A stretch of 42,875 nucleotides of DNA from JAJFUG01 sp964473155 (GCA_964473155.1 CAYYNT010000034.1:1-42875), one strand, 5' to 3'; shown: positions 17,172 to 26,024, numbered from the stretch's first letter. Program-made: numbers and translations. The notes: generated from the letters alone by a model not told the origin.

Positions 17172-18405
17172 ACCTTATAGCGTCCACCGGGGCAAGACGG
17201 GCGGCCAGAAAAGCCGGGTAAAGGGTCGCGGTCAGCGATATCAGCATGCTCGCCCCGGCCACGGTCAGGAAATCCCCGGCCTGCATGATCACCGGGATAC
17301 GGTCGATAAAATAGACCTCCCCGCTCACGTTAAGCGGGTGACTTGCCAGAAATTTCGAAACGCCGTACCCGGCGGCCAGACCGAGCGCCGTCCCCACCGC
17401 CCCGATCACCGCCCCCTCCAGCACGAACACGAGGCCAACCGAGCGTGCGCTGAAACCCATCGAGCGCATTATTCCGATTTCGCGGCTCTTCTCCACCACC
17501 AGCATGGTCAGCGTACCGACAATGTTGAACGAGGCCACCAGCACGATCAGAGTCAGAATGATGAACATCACGGTCTTTTCGAGCTTCAGCGCCTCAAAGA
17601 GATTCTTGTTGAAACTCATCCAATCCGTGCCGGTGTACGGGTACCCCAGCATGGCTGTGAGATTGTCCCGGACCTGTGTCGCCTCTTCCGCGTCACTGAC
17701 ACGCACTTCAATATCAGTGATCGCATTTTTCATGCCGAAAAAGGACTGCGCTTCAGCGAGCGAAAAATAGGCAAACTTGGAATCGGCGTCGTAAAGACCC
17801 GTTTCGAATATGCCGCTCACCCTGTACTTGCGCCACGGCGCCGAAAGCCCGAACGGCGAAACTCTCACGCCTCGCGGCGCCCAGACCGTAATGACATCGC
17901 CGAGGCCGACACCCAGCACAGCCGCCATGTAGCCGCCGATCACGACCGCCGGGTAAACCGGTCCCTCGGGATCATCCTGCTGACGGCTGAAAGAGAAGTC
18001 CCCTTCCTTGATCTGCCCGACGATTCCGGTGATCGAATTCTCGCGCTCCGGATCGATACCTCGCAATATCGCGCCGGTGTTGCCGCGCTCGGAAACTATC
18101 ATTCCCTCGCTGTAGACAAGCGGCGCGGCGCGTTCCACACCCGGTTCGGCTTCGATCAGCGCAATCAGAGAATCGCCGCTCTCGATCCCCTCGCCGTTGT
18201 ACTTCATGACCGTCACATGGGGCATGGTGCCCAGAATCTTGGCCTTCAGGTCATCGTGGAACCCGTTCAGCACTGCCAGGATCACGATCAGGGCCATCAC
18301 TCCGACAAACACACCGCCCACGCTGATCAGAGTGAACAGCGAAAGGTGTCGCTTGTGGCGGCGCGAAAACAGATAGCGCAAGCCGATTTCCAGCTCGACC
18401 CGCAT
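17164..18405 (-). CDS. lolC: Lipoprotein-releasing system permease LolC/LolE family
   Basis: A 413-residue inner-membrane permease with four predicted helices, one near the N-terminus (SLFTLISVGGVFVGVMALIVILAVLNG) and three in the last ~150 residues, around a large periplasmic domain (~55-265). The opening LRYLFSRRHKRHLSLFTLISVGGVFVGV and the NGFHDDLKAKILG segment match the LolC/LolE N-terminus closely. The C-terminal FtsX domain carries VEKSREIGIMRSMGFSARSV. With only one permease gene next to one ATPase, the working transporter is probably a LolF-like homodimer rather than a LolC/LolE heterodimer. It starts three bases after the lysS stop and overlaps lolD, so all three are likely on one message. 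Confidence 0.9.
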   Translation of the reverse strand: MRVELEIGLRYLFSRRHKRHLSLFTLISVGGVFVGVMALIVILAVLNGFHDDLKAKILGTMPHVTVMKYNGEGIESGDSLIALIEAEPGVERAAPLVYSEGMIVSERGNTGAILRGIDPERENSITGIVGQIKEGDFSFSRQQDDPEGPVYPAVVIGGYMAAVLGVGLGDVITVWAPRGVRVSPFGLSAPWRKYRVSGIFETGLYDADSKFAYFSLAEAQSFFGMKNAITDIEVRVSDAEEATQVRDNLTAMLGYPYTGTDWMSFNKNLFEALKLEKTVMFIILTLIVLVASFNIVGTLTMLVVEKSREIGIMRSMGFSARSVGLVFVLEGAVIGAVGTALGLAAGYGVSKFLASHPLNVSGEVYFIDRIPVIMQAGDFLTVAGASMLISLTATLYPAFLAARLAPVDAIRYE

Positions 18406-18408
18406 GGT

Positions 18409-19956
18409 CTATTCCGGCCGCATCTGCGGGAAAAGGATCACGTCCTTGATCGAGGGCTGGCCGGTGAGCAGCATCACCAGGCGGTCAACCCCGATGCCCA
18501 CGCCGCCGGTGGGAGGCATACCGTATTCCATCGCCCGCAGGTAATCCTCGTCCAGCACCTGCGCCTCGTCATCTCCCTGGTCGCGCAGCTTCATCTGGCA
18601 CTCGAAACGCTCGCGCTGGTCCAGCGGATCGTTCAGCTCGGAGAAAGCGTTGGCCATCTCCATTCCGCCCACGATCAGCTCAAACCTCTCGGTCAGGCCG
18701 GGCTGGCTGCGGTGGCGCTTGGCCAGGGGGCTGGTCTCGACCGGGTAATCCATCACGAATGTCGGATTGATCAGGTTCGGCTCCACAAGCTCGCTGAAAA
18801 GCTCATCCAGCATCTTGCCCACACCCATGCCAGGAGCGACATCGATATTGCGCCGCCGGCACATCCCGGCCAGATACTCACGTGTCAGCTCACCGCTGAA
18901 CGATTCCCCCGTGGCCTCGGCCAGAAGCTCCAGCATGGGAGCGCGCCGCCAGGGCCGCGCCAGCTCTATGCGCCTTCCGCCCCACTCCACCGAGGTGATC
19001 CCGGCGCCCAGAACGGTTTCAGTCACCTCGCCCACCAGAGCCTCAACCGTATCCATCATCTCGTTGTAGTCGGCATAGGCCTGATAGAACTCCAGAAGAG
19101 TGAACTCCGGATTATGGCTGCGATCCAGTCCCTCGTTGCGGAAATCCCGGGCGAATTCGTACACCCGGTTGAGTCCGCCCACTATCAGGCGCTTCAGGTA
19201 CAGCTCGTTCGAGATGCGCAGATAGAATTTTGAATCCAGCGCGTTGTAATGAGTCATGAAAGGCCGCGCCGAGGCCCCGCCGTAGATCGGCTGGAGCACC
19301 GGGGTTTCCACCTCCAGGAAGCCGCGCCCGTCCAGGCTGCGGCGTAACGCCGCCACTATCGACGCCCGCGCGCGGAAAACCTGGCGCACCTCCGGATTCA
19401 CCACCAGGTCGACATAGCGCTGACGGTACCGCAGTTCCTTGTCCTCAACTTTATCATACACGATTTTCTGATCGCCAACAACTTTTTCCTTGACTATGGG
19501 CAGCGGGCGTATGCTCTTGCTGAGCAAGGAGATACTTCCAGCACGGATCGTGATCTCGCCCGTGCGGGTGCGGAAAACATAGCCGCGCACACCCACGATA
19601 TCGCCGATGTCCAGCAGATTGACGACCTCATAGGCGGCCTCGCCCACATCCTCGGCCCGGACGTAAATCTGTATTCTCCCCGATCCGTCATCGATATGAG
19701 CGAAAGTGGCCTTGCCCTTGGGACGAAACGACATAAGCCGCCCAGCCAGGCTCACCCGCGCGCCCGCCTCCGGGTTTTCGCTGTCTCTGTAGCTTTCAAC
19801 CAGGGCCGCGGCCGCTGAATCGACTTTCCACTCGTACGGGTATGGATTTACACCCATGTTGCGCAGGGCCTGTATTTTTTCTATCCTGACCCTTTCGAGT
19901 TCGTGCCTTTCCTCCGGAGCGTTTTCGCTCCGGGCATTATCCTGATTCTCTGTCAC
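18409..19956 (-). CDS. lysS: Lysyl-tRNA synthetase (class II)
   Basis: The enzyme charges tRNA-Lys in the cytoplasm. The 515-residue protein has an N-terminal OB-fold anticodon-binding domain (~55-165, with VSLAGRLMSFRPKGKATFAHIDDGSGRIQIY). The class II catalytic core follows: motif 2 in FRNEGLDRSHNPEFTLLEFYQAYADY and motif 3 in GGVGIGVDRLVMLLTGQPSIKDVILFP. The C-terminus FPQMRPE matches the usual LysS ending. The start is GTG with GGTGG six bases before it; no earlier ATG fits. It lies 65 bp after prfB, a very common neighbour of lysS in bacteria, and is followed at once by lolC. Confidence 0.96.
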   Translation of the reverse strand: MTENQDNARSENAPEERHELERVRIEKIQALRNMGVNPYPYEWKVDSAAAALVESYRDSENPEAGARVSLAGRLMSFRPKGKATFAHIDDGSGRIQIYVRAEDVGEAAYEVVNLLDIGDIVGVRGYVFRTRTGEITIRAGSISLLSKSIRPLPIVKEKVVGDQKIVYDKVEDKELRYRQRYVDLVVNPEVRQVFRARASIVAALRRSLDGRGFLEVETPVLQPIYGGASARPFMTHYNALDSKFYLRISNELYLKRLIVGGLNRVYEFARDFRNEGLDRSHNPEFTLLEFYQAYADYNEMMDTVEALVGEVTETVLGAGITSVEWGGRRIELARPWRRAPMLELLAEATGESFSGELTREYLAGMCRRRNIDVAPGMGVGKMLDELFSELVEPNLINPTFVMDYPVETSPLAKRHRSQPGLTERFELIVGGMEMANAFSELNDPLDQRERFECQMKLRDQGDDEAQVLDEDYLRAMEYGMPPTGGVGIGVDRLVMLLTGQPSIKDVILFPQMRPE

Positions 19957-20021
19957 TTTTTTCCACCGCCGGTTTGTATATTCAACTCCATGTCGATAAA
20001 AAGCGCCGCTTCACGAATCTT

Positions 20022-21129
20022 TCAATCCTTCCCGCCGAATTTCTGCAGATAAGCCTGGATGAACCCGTCGATCTCGCCCTCCAGCACCGCCCCGGCATCG
20101 CCCTTCTCGTATCCGGTGCGATGGTCCTTGACCATGGTATAGGGATGCAGCACATAGCTGCGAATCTGGTTTCCCCAGGCGATATCGGTCTTTTCAGCCT
20201 CCACGGCCGCGCGCTCCTCGCGCTCCTGCTCCATCATATGCTCGTAGAGACGGGCCCGCAGGATTTTCATGGCGCTTTCCCGGTTGCGGTGCTGGCTGCG
20301 CTCGTTCTGGCACTGCGCGACGATTCCGGTGGGAATATGTGTTATCCTTATCGCCGAACTGGTCTTGTTCACATGCTGACCGCCCGCCCCGGAGGAACGG
20401 TAGGTGTCGATGCGCAGGTCCTTTTCCTCGATGTGCACCTCGACGTCGCTCTCGATCTCCGGGTAGACGAACACAGAGGCGAAAGAGGTATGACGGCGGC
20501 TGTTGGCGTCGAACGGGCTGATCCGGACCAGCCGGTGTATGCCTTTTTCGGCTTTGAGGTAGCCGAAAGCGTACTCGCCCTGGACCTCGATTGTCATGCT
20601 CTTGATGCCGGCTTCCTCGCCCGGCAGAAGGTCGAGAACGCTCTGTTTGAATCCGCGTTCCTCCATCCAGCGGGTGTACATGCGGGCCAGCATCTGGGCC
20701 CAGTCCTGGCTCTCGGTGCCGCCGGCTCCGGGGTGAATCGTCAGCAGGGCGTTCCGGTGATCGTCCTTGCCCGAAAGCATGTGGCGCATCTCCAGCCCGT
20801 CGAGCTCTTTCTCTATCGCCGCCGCTTCGCCTTCAAGCTCCGCCGCCACCTGCTCGTCATCGTCCTCGGCCAGCTCCGCCAGTTCGGCCAGGTCGCTGAT
20901 CCTGGAACTCAGGGACTTGACCGGTTCGGTCCAGCGCTTGATCGAATTGGATTCGTCAATCACCTTGCGCGCCCCGTCCTGGTCATTCCAGAACGAGGGT
21001 TCCGCCATTTTCTGCTCCAACTCGGACAGCCGCGGAGACTTGTTGTCCAAGTCAAAGATAACTCCGCAGGTCGGCCAACCTCTGATTCAGTTTCTCCGCG
21101 GTTGAGACAGCTTTTTCCAGCACTTTCAT
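20022..21129 (-). CDS. prfB: Peptide chain release factor 2 (RF2), expressed by programmed +1 frameshift
   Basis: RF2 ends translation at UGA and UAA. The gene is in two frames. Codons from ATG 21129 to the CTT ending at 21055 give 25 residues (MKVLEKAVSTAEKLNQRLAD and on to RSYL). An in-frame TGA follows, and skipping one T (21054) continues in the next frame from GAC at 21053 to the stop at 20022. The product is 368 residues, the normal RF2 length. The stop-recognition motif SPF is at ~204-206 and the peptidyl-release motif GGQ at ~249-251, close to E. coli positions. Without the shift the protein would lack its first 25 residues. An alternative GTG start two codons downstream of the ATG has a slightly better-placed GAGG. 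It is followed by lysS. Confidence 0.95.
21051..21065 (-). promoter_or_regulatory. RF2 programmed +1 frameshift signal
   Basis: On the minus strand the sequence reads GGAG, TTAT, CTT, TGA, C. CTT TGA C is the classic slippery site where low RF2 makes the ribosome stall at UGA and slip forward by one base. The GGAG four bases upstream is the internal Shine-Dalgarno-like stimulator. This gives autoregulation of prfB. Confidence 0.93.
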
Positions 21130-21329
21130 TTCCTCGCTTGTCGCATGTTTAAAACGCCGCATGCACTGGGTATACGAACGTTCGGGATATCATTCCGGCA
21201 CAAATCGCGCGGATGCGTCCAAAGCTGTAAAAAATAAACCTTTAATTTAACAAACAAATCTCTTTCGGGCAAGCAGTTATATTCAGCAACCTCTTTCACG
21301 CGAGCAGCGGCCGGCTGTCCGATCGCTCC

Positions 21330-21965
21330 TCAGGCCAGCGAGTCCAGGTTCAAACCCTGCCCATCCAGCGCGGCTTGCAGAAGGGCGCGGGTTTCCGAGT
21401 TATTGCGATGCTGTATCGCGCGCAACCCGAACTCCTCGGCCGCCGCCACATTTTCCGGACGGTCATCCAGGAAAAGACATTCCGCCGGGTCGAGATCCAG
21501 TTTGTCCATGGCCAACCGATAATATCTGCGGTCAGGTTTCAGCGCTCCCAGTTCCCATGACAGCGCCAGTCCATGGTAAAACATCACCTGCGGGAATTTA
21601 TCGAACAGCGGCGGTATATGCAGAGGATCGGTGTTTGACAGGAAATAAACTCCCATCTTTTCTGACAGCGCTCTTCCAAGACGGATGAGCGGCATATTTG
21701 GCTTGAAATGACCGGTCCAGATAAGCACGAAATGCTCGAAAGAAAGGCGGCAGCCGCTCAGTTCCAGAAAGACCTCATAGAAACTGCGCGGCGTTATTTC
21801 ACCCCGCTCCATCGCCATCTGCGCCTCGTGCGGGAACACGCGGGCCGGTCCGAACCCGGCGGCAGGCAGCGTGGTGTAAGCCGAGAATTCTTTAACAGTG
21901 GACATATGATCCATCATCAGCAGCACATTTCCGATATCGAACAGCAAGTTCCGTATCATCTCCAC
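21330..21965 (-). CDS. HAD-superfamily hydrolase (YihX-like)
   Basis: A 211-residue cytoplasmic hydrolase. Motif I is LLFDIGNVLL near residue 10. The second Asp of the usual DxD is replaced by Gly-Asn, as in the YihX and epoxide-hydrolase N-terminal group (FDxGNV). Motif II is VYFLSNTDP, motif III Lys is in LGALKPDRRYY, and motif IV is LFLDDRPENV. The helical cap (~20-90) follows motif I, so it is subfamily C1. Relatives act on sugar phosphates such as glucose-1-phosphate, but the substrate here is unknown. The start may be GTG 21965 or ATG 21959. The gene is divergent from the N-acetyltransferase-like gene, with 126 bp between them. Confidence 0.85.
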   Translation of the reverse strand: MEMIRNLLFDIGNVLLMMDHMSTVKEFSAYTTLPAAGFGPARVFPHEAQMAMERGEITPRSFYEVFLELSGCRLSFEHFVLIWTGHFKPNMPLIRLGRALSEKMGVYFLSNTDPLHIPPLFDKFPQVMFYHGLALSWELGALKPDRRYYRLAMDKLDLDPAECLFLDDRPENVAAAEEFGLRAIQHRNNSETRALLQAALDGQGLNLDSLA

Positions 21966-22091
21966 TATTCCCCGTTATCGTATCCAGCGTTAATTTATCC
22001 AGGTGCGGAATATCCTATAAATATACCGGGAGCGCCCCTCCAAGTAAAGCCGGGGCCGACCCTGTCGCTGTTTCAGGGAGACAGTTGAACG

Positions 22092-22937
22092 ATGATACTT
22101 TCCGATCCGGCCAGACTTGAGCGCGCCGCTGCGGCTCTGTTCTCGCGTTTCGGGCTTTCCGCCGCGGCATCCCGTACTACCTCCGGCCTGGAGGAAATCT
22201 ACCGGACGTTCGCCAACCTGCCCTACGAGAATGTCTCCAAAATACTTGGCGCGGCCGGGCACGGCGGCATCTGGTTCCAGAGTCCTGAGGAACTGATCGA
22301 GGGCTTCCTGGCCAGCCGCCTTGGCGGCACTTGTTTCTCCCTGACTCATTGCCTTTACGAACTGCTCCGTTTGTGCGGCTTCCGCGCCTGGAGAGTGCTG
22401 GGCGACATGCAGCACGGGCGGAACATTCATTGCGCGGTCGTGGCGGAGATAAACGGGACTCAATACCTGTGCGATCCGGGTTATCTCCTTCCCGCTCCGC
22501 TGGCCCTGCCCGCCGGCGGCGACACGGAGTCTATTCTTCGCGGCGAGGTTTATATCTACCGTCTGCGGCGCGGCCAGGATGATATCCGCGCATTCCACCT
22601 TCACACCAGTCCGCCTGGCGGCGGCAATCTACGCTGGCGCTACCGCATCCATAACGAGCCGGTGGAGGACAGCCTGTTCGAGCTGCACTGGCGCCGCACA
22701 TTCAGCGCCTCCATGATGAATCAGCTCGTGCTGACCCGCGCCGCGGGAAGTGAGCAGATGTACGTGCACAACCACAAGCTGAGGCTCACCCGTCCGGACA
22801 GCCGGAAAAACGCCAACCTGAGCGGTGACGTGGGAGGCGCGGTCGAGGAGATGTTCGGTATAGACCGCAGCCTGGTCGAGGCGGCCCTCGAACGGATCGA
22901 GCTTGTGAAAACCGGCGTCAAGGGAGCGCGCGGATGA
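22092..22937 (+). CDS. Arylamine N-acetyltransferase-like protein
   Basis: 281 residues with the fold markers of the NAT family, cysteine-dependent enzymes that move acyl groups from CoA to amines. The presumed triad is Cys81 (LGGTCFSLTH, matching RGGxCFExN), His113 (NIHCAVVAEI) and Asp128 (LCDPGY). Spacings of 32 and 15 fit the family, though a bit tighter after Cys. An early ANLPYENVSK matches the PFENL block. Arg-Gly before Gly-Cys is replaced by Leu-Gly, and DPGY replaces the common DVGFG, so this is a divergent branch. It may use other acyl donors or acceptors, as do the NAT homologues in ansamycin synthesis. It overlaps the DUF4416 gene by four bases (ATGA), a sign of translational coupling. 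Confidence 0.78.
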   Translation: MILSDPARLERAAAALFSRFGLSAAASRTTSGLEEIYRTFANLPYENVSKILGAAGHGGIWFQSPEELIEGFLASRLGGTCFSLTHCLYELLRLCGFRAWRVLGDMQHGRNIHCAVVAEINGTQYLCDPGYLLPAPLALPAGGDTESILRGEVYIYRLRRGQDDIRAFHLHTSPPGGGNLRWRYRIHNEPVEDSLFELHWRRTFSASMMNQLVLTRAAGSEQMYVHNHKLRLTRPDSRKNANLSGDVGGAVEEMFGIDRSLVEAALERIELVKTGVKGARG

Positions 22938-23494
22938 ACCGGGGACCGGCAAAAGGACGGGTGGAACCGGTGAAGCTGTTCGCCGCAATCCTGTACTCGG
23001 ACAATCGCGTTCTGGACAAGGCCCGCGTGGCACTCGGCGGGCTTTACGGCCCGGAGGATTATGTCAGCCCTCCCGTGCCTTTCGACCATACGGGTTTCTA
23101 CACTCCCGAAATGGGCAGCGGCCTCAGCCGGATTTTCATCGCCTGGCGCGATCTGATCCATCCCGGCGGACTAGCCGCGGCCAAGCTCGCCGCCGACCGG
23201 ATCGAAAAAGAGCTGGCCGGGCCGGATGGACGCCGTTGCGTGAATATCGACCCCGGCACGCTGGATTATCAGAAAGTCGTCCTGGCCTCTTTCAAGTACA
23301 TGGGCCAGAAAATCTATCTGGATCAGGGAGTCTGGGCCGACCTGACTTTATACTACCGCAAGGGCGGCTGGGCAAAATTCGAATGGACTTTCCCCGATTT
23401 CAAGCTCGGATTGTATGACAGAACACTCCTTGAAATCAGGCGCATTTACAAACGGCAGATGATCGAGCCGAAAGAAAGCGCCGGAGAAAGCTGA
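22934..23494 (+). CDS. DUF4416 family protein
   Basis: 186 residues. The pattern matches DUF4416: PVKLFAAILYSDNRVLDKARVALGGLYGP, then the VPFDHTGFYTPEMGSGLSRIF block, the VNIDPGTLDYQKVVLAS block, and ASFKYMGQKIYLDQGVWADLTLYYR. It ends in WTFPDFKLGLYDRTLLEIRRIYKRQ. No signal peptide or membrane segment is seen. The family has no firm function; conserved Asp, His and Tyr residues hint at an enzyme. It is usually found in anaerobes and uncultured bacteria. Here it is coupled to the NAT-like gene. It ends 126 bp before galU. Confidence 0.8.
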   Translation: MNRGPAKGRVEPVKLFAAILYSDNRVLDKARVALGGLYGPEDYVSPPVPFDHTGFYTPEMGSGLSRIFIAWRDLIHPGGLAAAKLAADRIEKELAGPDGRRCVNIDPGTLDYQKVVLASFKYMGQKIYLDQGVWADLTLYYRKGGWAKFEWTFPDFKLGLYDRTLLEIRRIYKRQMIEPKESAGES

Positions 23495-23516
23495 AGCTGT
23501 TTAATACTGGCAACCG

Positions 23517-23546
23517 TTGACAAGGGTATGAGCGGGGGCCTAAATT
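23517..23546 (+). promoter_or_regulatory. Candidate sigma-70-type promoter for galU
   Basis: TTGACA (23517-23522), an 18-base spacer and TAAATT (23541-23546), 74 bases before the galU start. The -35 is perfect and the -10 fair. No promoter data are available, so this rests on motif matching alone. Confidence 0.35.
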
Positions 23547-23620
23547 CAGCCCATCGCAACACCCGCCGAAAATAGCGAGTAACAGGATAGAATCCTTCAC
23601 AATAAGCGCTGGAGGTCAAA

Positions 23621-24505
23621 ATGCCGATCAACAAAGCTGTCGTGCCGGTGGCCGGTCACGGCACCCGTCTTTTGCCAGCCACCAAGAGCCAGCCCAAGGA
23701 AATGCTGCCCGTGGGGCGCAAACCGGTGGTGCAGTACGTGGTCGAGGAGATCGAGAGCGCCGGGCTGAAACAGATACTGTTCGTCACCGGACGGCATAAG
23801 CGCTCGATAGAGAACCATTTCGACAAGGACGTGCAACTGGTGAAAGAGCTGCACCAGAGCGGTAAATCCGCGCTGGTCGAGGAACTGCGCTACCAGGAAA
23901 TGAGTGTCAGCTTCTACTATGTGCGCCAGAGCGAACAGAAAGGACTGGCCGATGCGATAAGCCTGGCACGCGATTACGTGGCCCGCGACAGTTTCGTCTG
24001 CGCCCTGGGGGACTCGATTATCAGATCGAGTAAGGGCGAGCGTAACCTTTTGAGGCGGATGATGGAAGTCCACGAGGCCAATGGGTCCGCCTGCACTATC
24101 GCCCTCGAACGCATCCCGCCAGGCGAGGCCTACCGCTACGGCATCGTCAAGGTTAAAGGCGAAACCAGCCCCGGTGTGTTCGCGGTGGAAAGTCTGGTCG
24201 AAAAACCGAACATAGAGGACGCGCCCAGCGATCTGGCAATCGCCGCCCGTTATGTGTTCGCCCCGGAAATCTTCGACGCCATAGACATGACCCTGCCGGA
24301 CAAGAGCGGCGAACTCCAGATCACGGATTCTATCTCCCTGCTGATCAAGAAAGGCCTGCCGGTATACGCCGTCCTGATGGGAGAGGGAGAAAAACGTTAC
24401 GACATAGGCAATTATGAAAGCTACTTCCGCGCTTTCGTGGATTTCGCGCTGCAGGATGAAAAATACGGACACATGCTGCGCAACTACCTGGCGAGGCTTG
24501 TATGA
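23621..24505 (+). CDS. galU: UTP--glucose-1-phosphate uridylyltransferase (GalU type)
   Basis: It joins a hexose-1-phosphate to UTP to make a UDP-sugar, the entry point to surface polysaccharide and glycan synthesis. The 294 residues open with KAVVPVAGHGTRLLPATKSQPKEMLPV, the nucleotide-binding and catalytic block. They continue with QYVVEEIESAGLKQILFVTGRHKRSIENHFD, LGDSIIRS (metal-binding Asp) and VESLVEKPNIEDAPSDLAIAARYVF, all typical of GalU. GGAGG lies just upstream of the ATG. The gene overlaps the GHMP kinase gene by four bases. That coupling suggests the sugar-1-phosphate may come from the kinase, so the true sugar could be other than glucose, for example glucuronate. Confidence 0.92.
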   Translation: MPINKAVVPVAGHGTRLLPATKSQPKEMLPVGRKPVVQYVVEEIESAGLKQILFVTGRHKRSIENHFDKDVQLVKELHQSGKSALVEELRYQEMSVSFYYVRQSEQKGLADAISLARDYVARDSFVCALGDSIIRSSKGERNLLRRMMEVHEANGSACTIALERIPPGEAYRYGIVKVKGETSPGVFAVESLVEKPNIEDAPSDLAIAARYVFAPEIFDAIDMTLPDKSGELQITDSISLLIKKGLPVYAVLMGEGEKRYDIGNYESYFRAFVDFALQDEKYGHMLRNYLARLV

Positions 24506-25488
24506 TCGTGGCGTCAGCCCCGGCCCGGGCGGGCGTGATAGGGAATCCGACTGACGGCTACGGCGGAAGCCTGATCTCCTGCACTCTGAATTGCCGCGCC
24601 ACGGCTCGTATTACTGAATGTCCCCGCCTGGAACTGTGTTTCGGCGGTCAGGAAACCGTGATCCGGGATGAGCGAGATCTCAAGCTGGACAGCGGCGTGT
24701 TCGATATTGCCCGCAGCGTGATCCGCTATCTTCGAATATCAGGCCGGAAATTCCGCCTGGAGGGATTCAGCGATGTCCCGTTCCGCAGCGGTCTCGCCGG
24801 TTCGACAGCCATGCTGGCCGCGACTTTCGGCGCGGTGAGCCGCTTCCTGGGCCAGGATGTCAATCCGTACCAGACCGCGGAGACTATCCGGTACATCGAG
24901 CTGAATTATATGGATATACAGTGCGGGTACCAGGACCAGTACATGACAGTGTTCGGCGGCATGAATTACCTTGATTTCCGAACCAAGGAAGTTTACCGGG
25001 ACCTGGACAGTGAGGTATACGCCACTGTTGAACCGCTGTCCCGGTTCGTGGATGACCTGCCGATGGTGGTAGTGCATACGGGTGTGCAGCGAATCTCGGG
25101 CAATATCCTGAAGCCTGTTCGGGAAAGATGGCTGGAGGGCGACCCGGCGGTGGTGGAGGGTTACCGCGAGATCGCCGAGCTGGCCCGGCTGGGCAAAAAA
25201 GCCCTCCTGCGGCGCGACTGGGAGACCCTGGGACGGCTGATGAACCGCAACCATAAAATCCAGCAGGCGCTGGGGGCGAGCGGCAGAGCCAATGATCAAT
25301 TCATCGCCCTGGCGCTTGAGCACGGGGCGCTGGGGGCCAAGCTGGCCGGAGCGGGCGGAGGCGGTACGATCATTGCCCTGCACCCGGAGCCGGAACGTCT
25401 GGTTGCGGCATTCCGCTCACAGGGAGATACAAAAGTCCTTCAACTCGATCCGCGGCAACCCGGCCTGATAGTGGAGGGAGAAGTCTGA
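24502..25488 (+). CDS. GHMP-family sugar kinase, glucuronokinase-like
   Basis: 328 residues of the galactokinase/homoserine/mevalonate/phosphomevalonate kinase superfamily. Motif 1 is APARAGVIGNPTDGYGG; the GNP(S/T)DGYGG wording is closest, in my memory, to glucuronokinases. Motif 2, the ATP-binding glycine loop, is GLAGSTAML (~97-105), and motif 3 is AKLAGAGGGGTII (~275-288). These kinases make sugar-1-phosphates directly. It is translationally coupled to the GalU-type enzyme (four-base overlap, GAGG before its start), which would turn such a product into a UDP-sugar. Alternatives are heptose, fucose or arabinose kinase-like specificity. It converges on yjbQ with a 9-bp gap. Confidence 0.82.
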   Translation: MIVASAPARAGVIGNPTDGYGGSLISCTLNCRATARITECPRLELCFGGQETVIRDERDLKLDSGVFDIARSVIRYLRISGRKFRLEGFSDVPFRSGLAGSTAMLAATFGAVSRFLGQDVNPYQTAETIRYIELNYMDIQCGYQDQYMTVFGGMNYLDFRTKEVYRDLDSEVYATVEPLSRFVDDLPMVVVHTGVQRISGNILKPVRERWLEGDPAVVEGYREIAELARLGKKALLRRDWETLGRLMNRNHKIQQALGASGRANDQFIALALEHGALGAKLAGAGGGGTIIALHPEPERLVAAFRSQGDTKVLQLDPRQPGLIVEGEV

Positions 25489-25497
25489 TTCAGGCTC

Positions 25498-25893
25498 TCA
25501 GCGCGAGAACGAAACCCAGACCTTTCGGCTGCGCGGCCCATCGAACTCTACAAAATATATTCCCTGCCAGGTGCCGAGTTGCAGGCGCCCGTTTTCGACT
25601 ATCACCTGAAGACTGCAACCGAAAAGGCTGCTCTTGATATGCGCCGCGCTGTTGCCCTCGGAATGGCGGTAACGGGGGGAATCAAACGGAATCAGCGAAT
25701 CCACGACTTCGAGGATGTCGTGCGTGACAGAGGGATCTGCGTTCTCGTTTATCGTGACCGCGGCGGTGGTGTGCGGCGTGAACACCGTGCAGACGCCCTC
25801 GATCAGTCCCGCCTCTGCCAGCGCCCGCTCCACGAGGTCCGTAATATCGATGAACTCAGTACGACGGCTGGTCTGTAAATCTATCTTTCGCAT
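25498..25893 (-). CDS. yjbQ: YjbQ/UPF0047 family protein
   Basis: 131 residues, the standard size of the UPF0047 (YjbQ) family. The family blocks FTPHTTAAVTINENADPSV, RYRHSEGNSAAHIKSSLFG and LGTWQGIYFVEFDGPRSRKV are all present, including the conserved histidines of a likely metal or phosphate site. The family is annotated as secondary thiamine-phosphate synthase, because E. coli YjbQ can form thiamine phosphate in vivo and in vitro; the true physiological role is unclear. The start ATG has GGAG six bases upstream. It is a single gene between converging galU-kinase transcription and a terminator of the gene before it. Confidence 0.92.
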   Translation of the reverse strand: MRKIDLQTSRRTEFIDITDLVERALAEAGLIEGVCTVFTPHTTAAVTINENADPSVTHDILEVVDSLIPFDSPRYRHSEGNSAAHIKSSLFGCSLQVIVENGRLQLGTWQGIYFVEFDGPRSRKVWVSFSR

Positions 25894-25970
25894 TCCTGTC
25901 TCCTCTGGTTCATTCTTGCCGTCTCTCTATAAGAACGATGGTTTTTCCGGAGACTTATGTCAAGATTTAA

Positions 25971-26001
25971 AAGCCCGCCCCCGTGCTGACGGAGCGGGCT
26001 T
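25971..26001 (-). terminator. Intrinsic terminator after the small membrane protein gene
   Basis: Arms AAGCCCGC (25971-25978) and GCGGGCTT (25994-26001) pair perfectly around a 15-base loop. On the minus strand GGGCTTTT is followed by AAATCTT. It starts about 24 bases after the 26025 stop. The plus-strand side is also T-rich (GAGTTTTCTGATTTTT), so it may work in both directions. Confidence 0.7.
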
Positions 26002-26024
26002 GAGTTTTCTGATTTTTATCGCTC

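Noticed and set aside
17338..19233. Long plus-strand open frame (631 codons) opposite lolC and lysS
   Set aside because: It lies exactly opposite two strongly supported genes, and its peptide is rich in His, Gln and Arg as expected for an antisense shadow of GC-rich genes.
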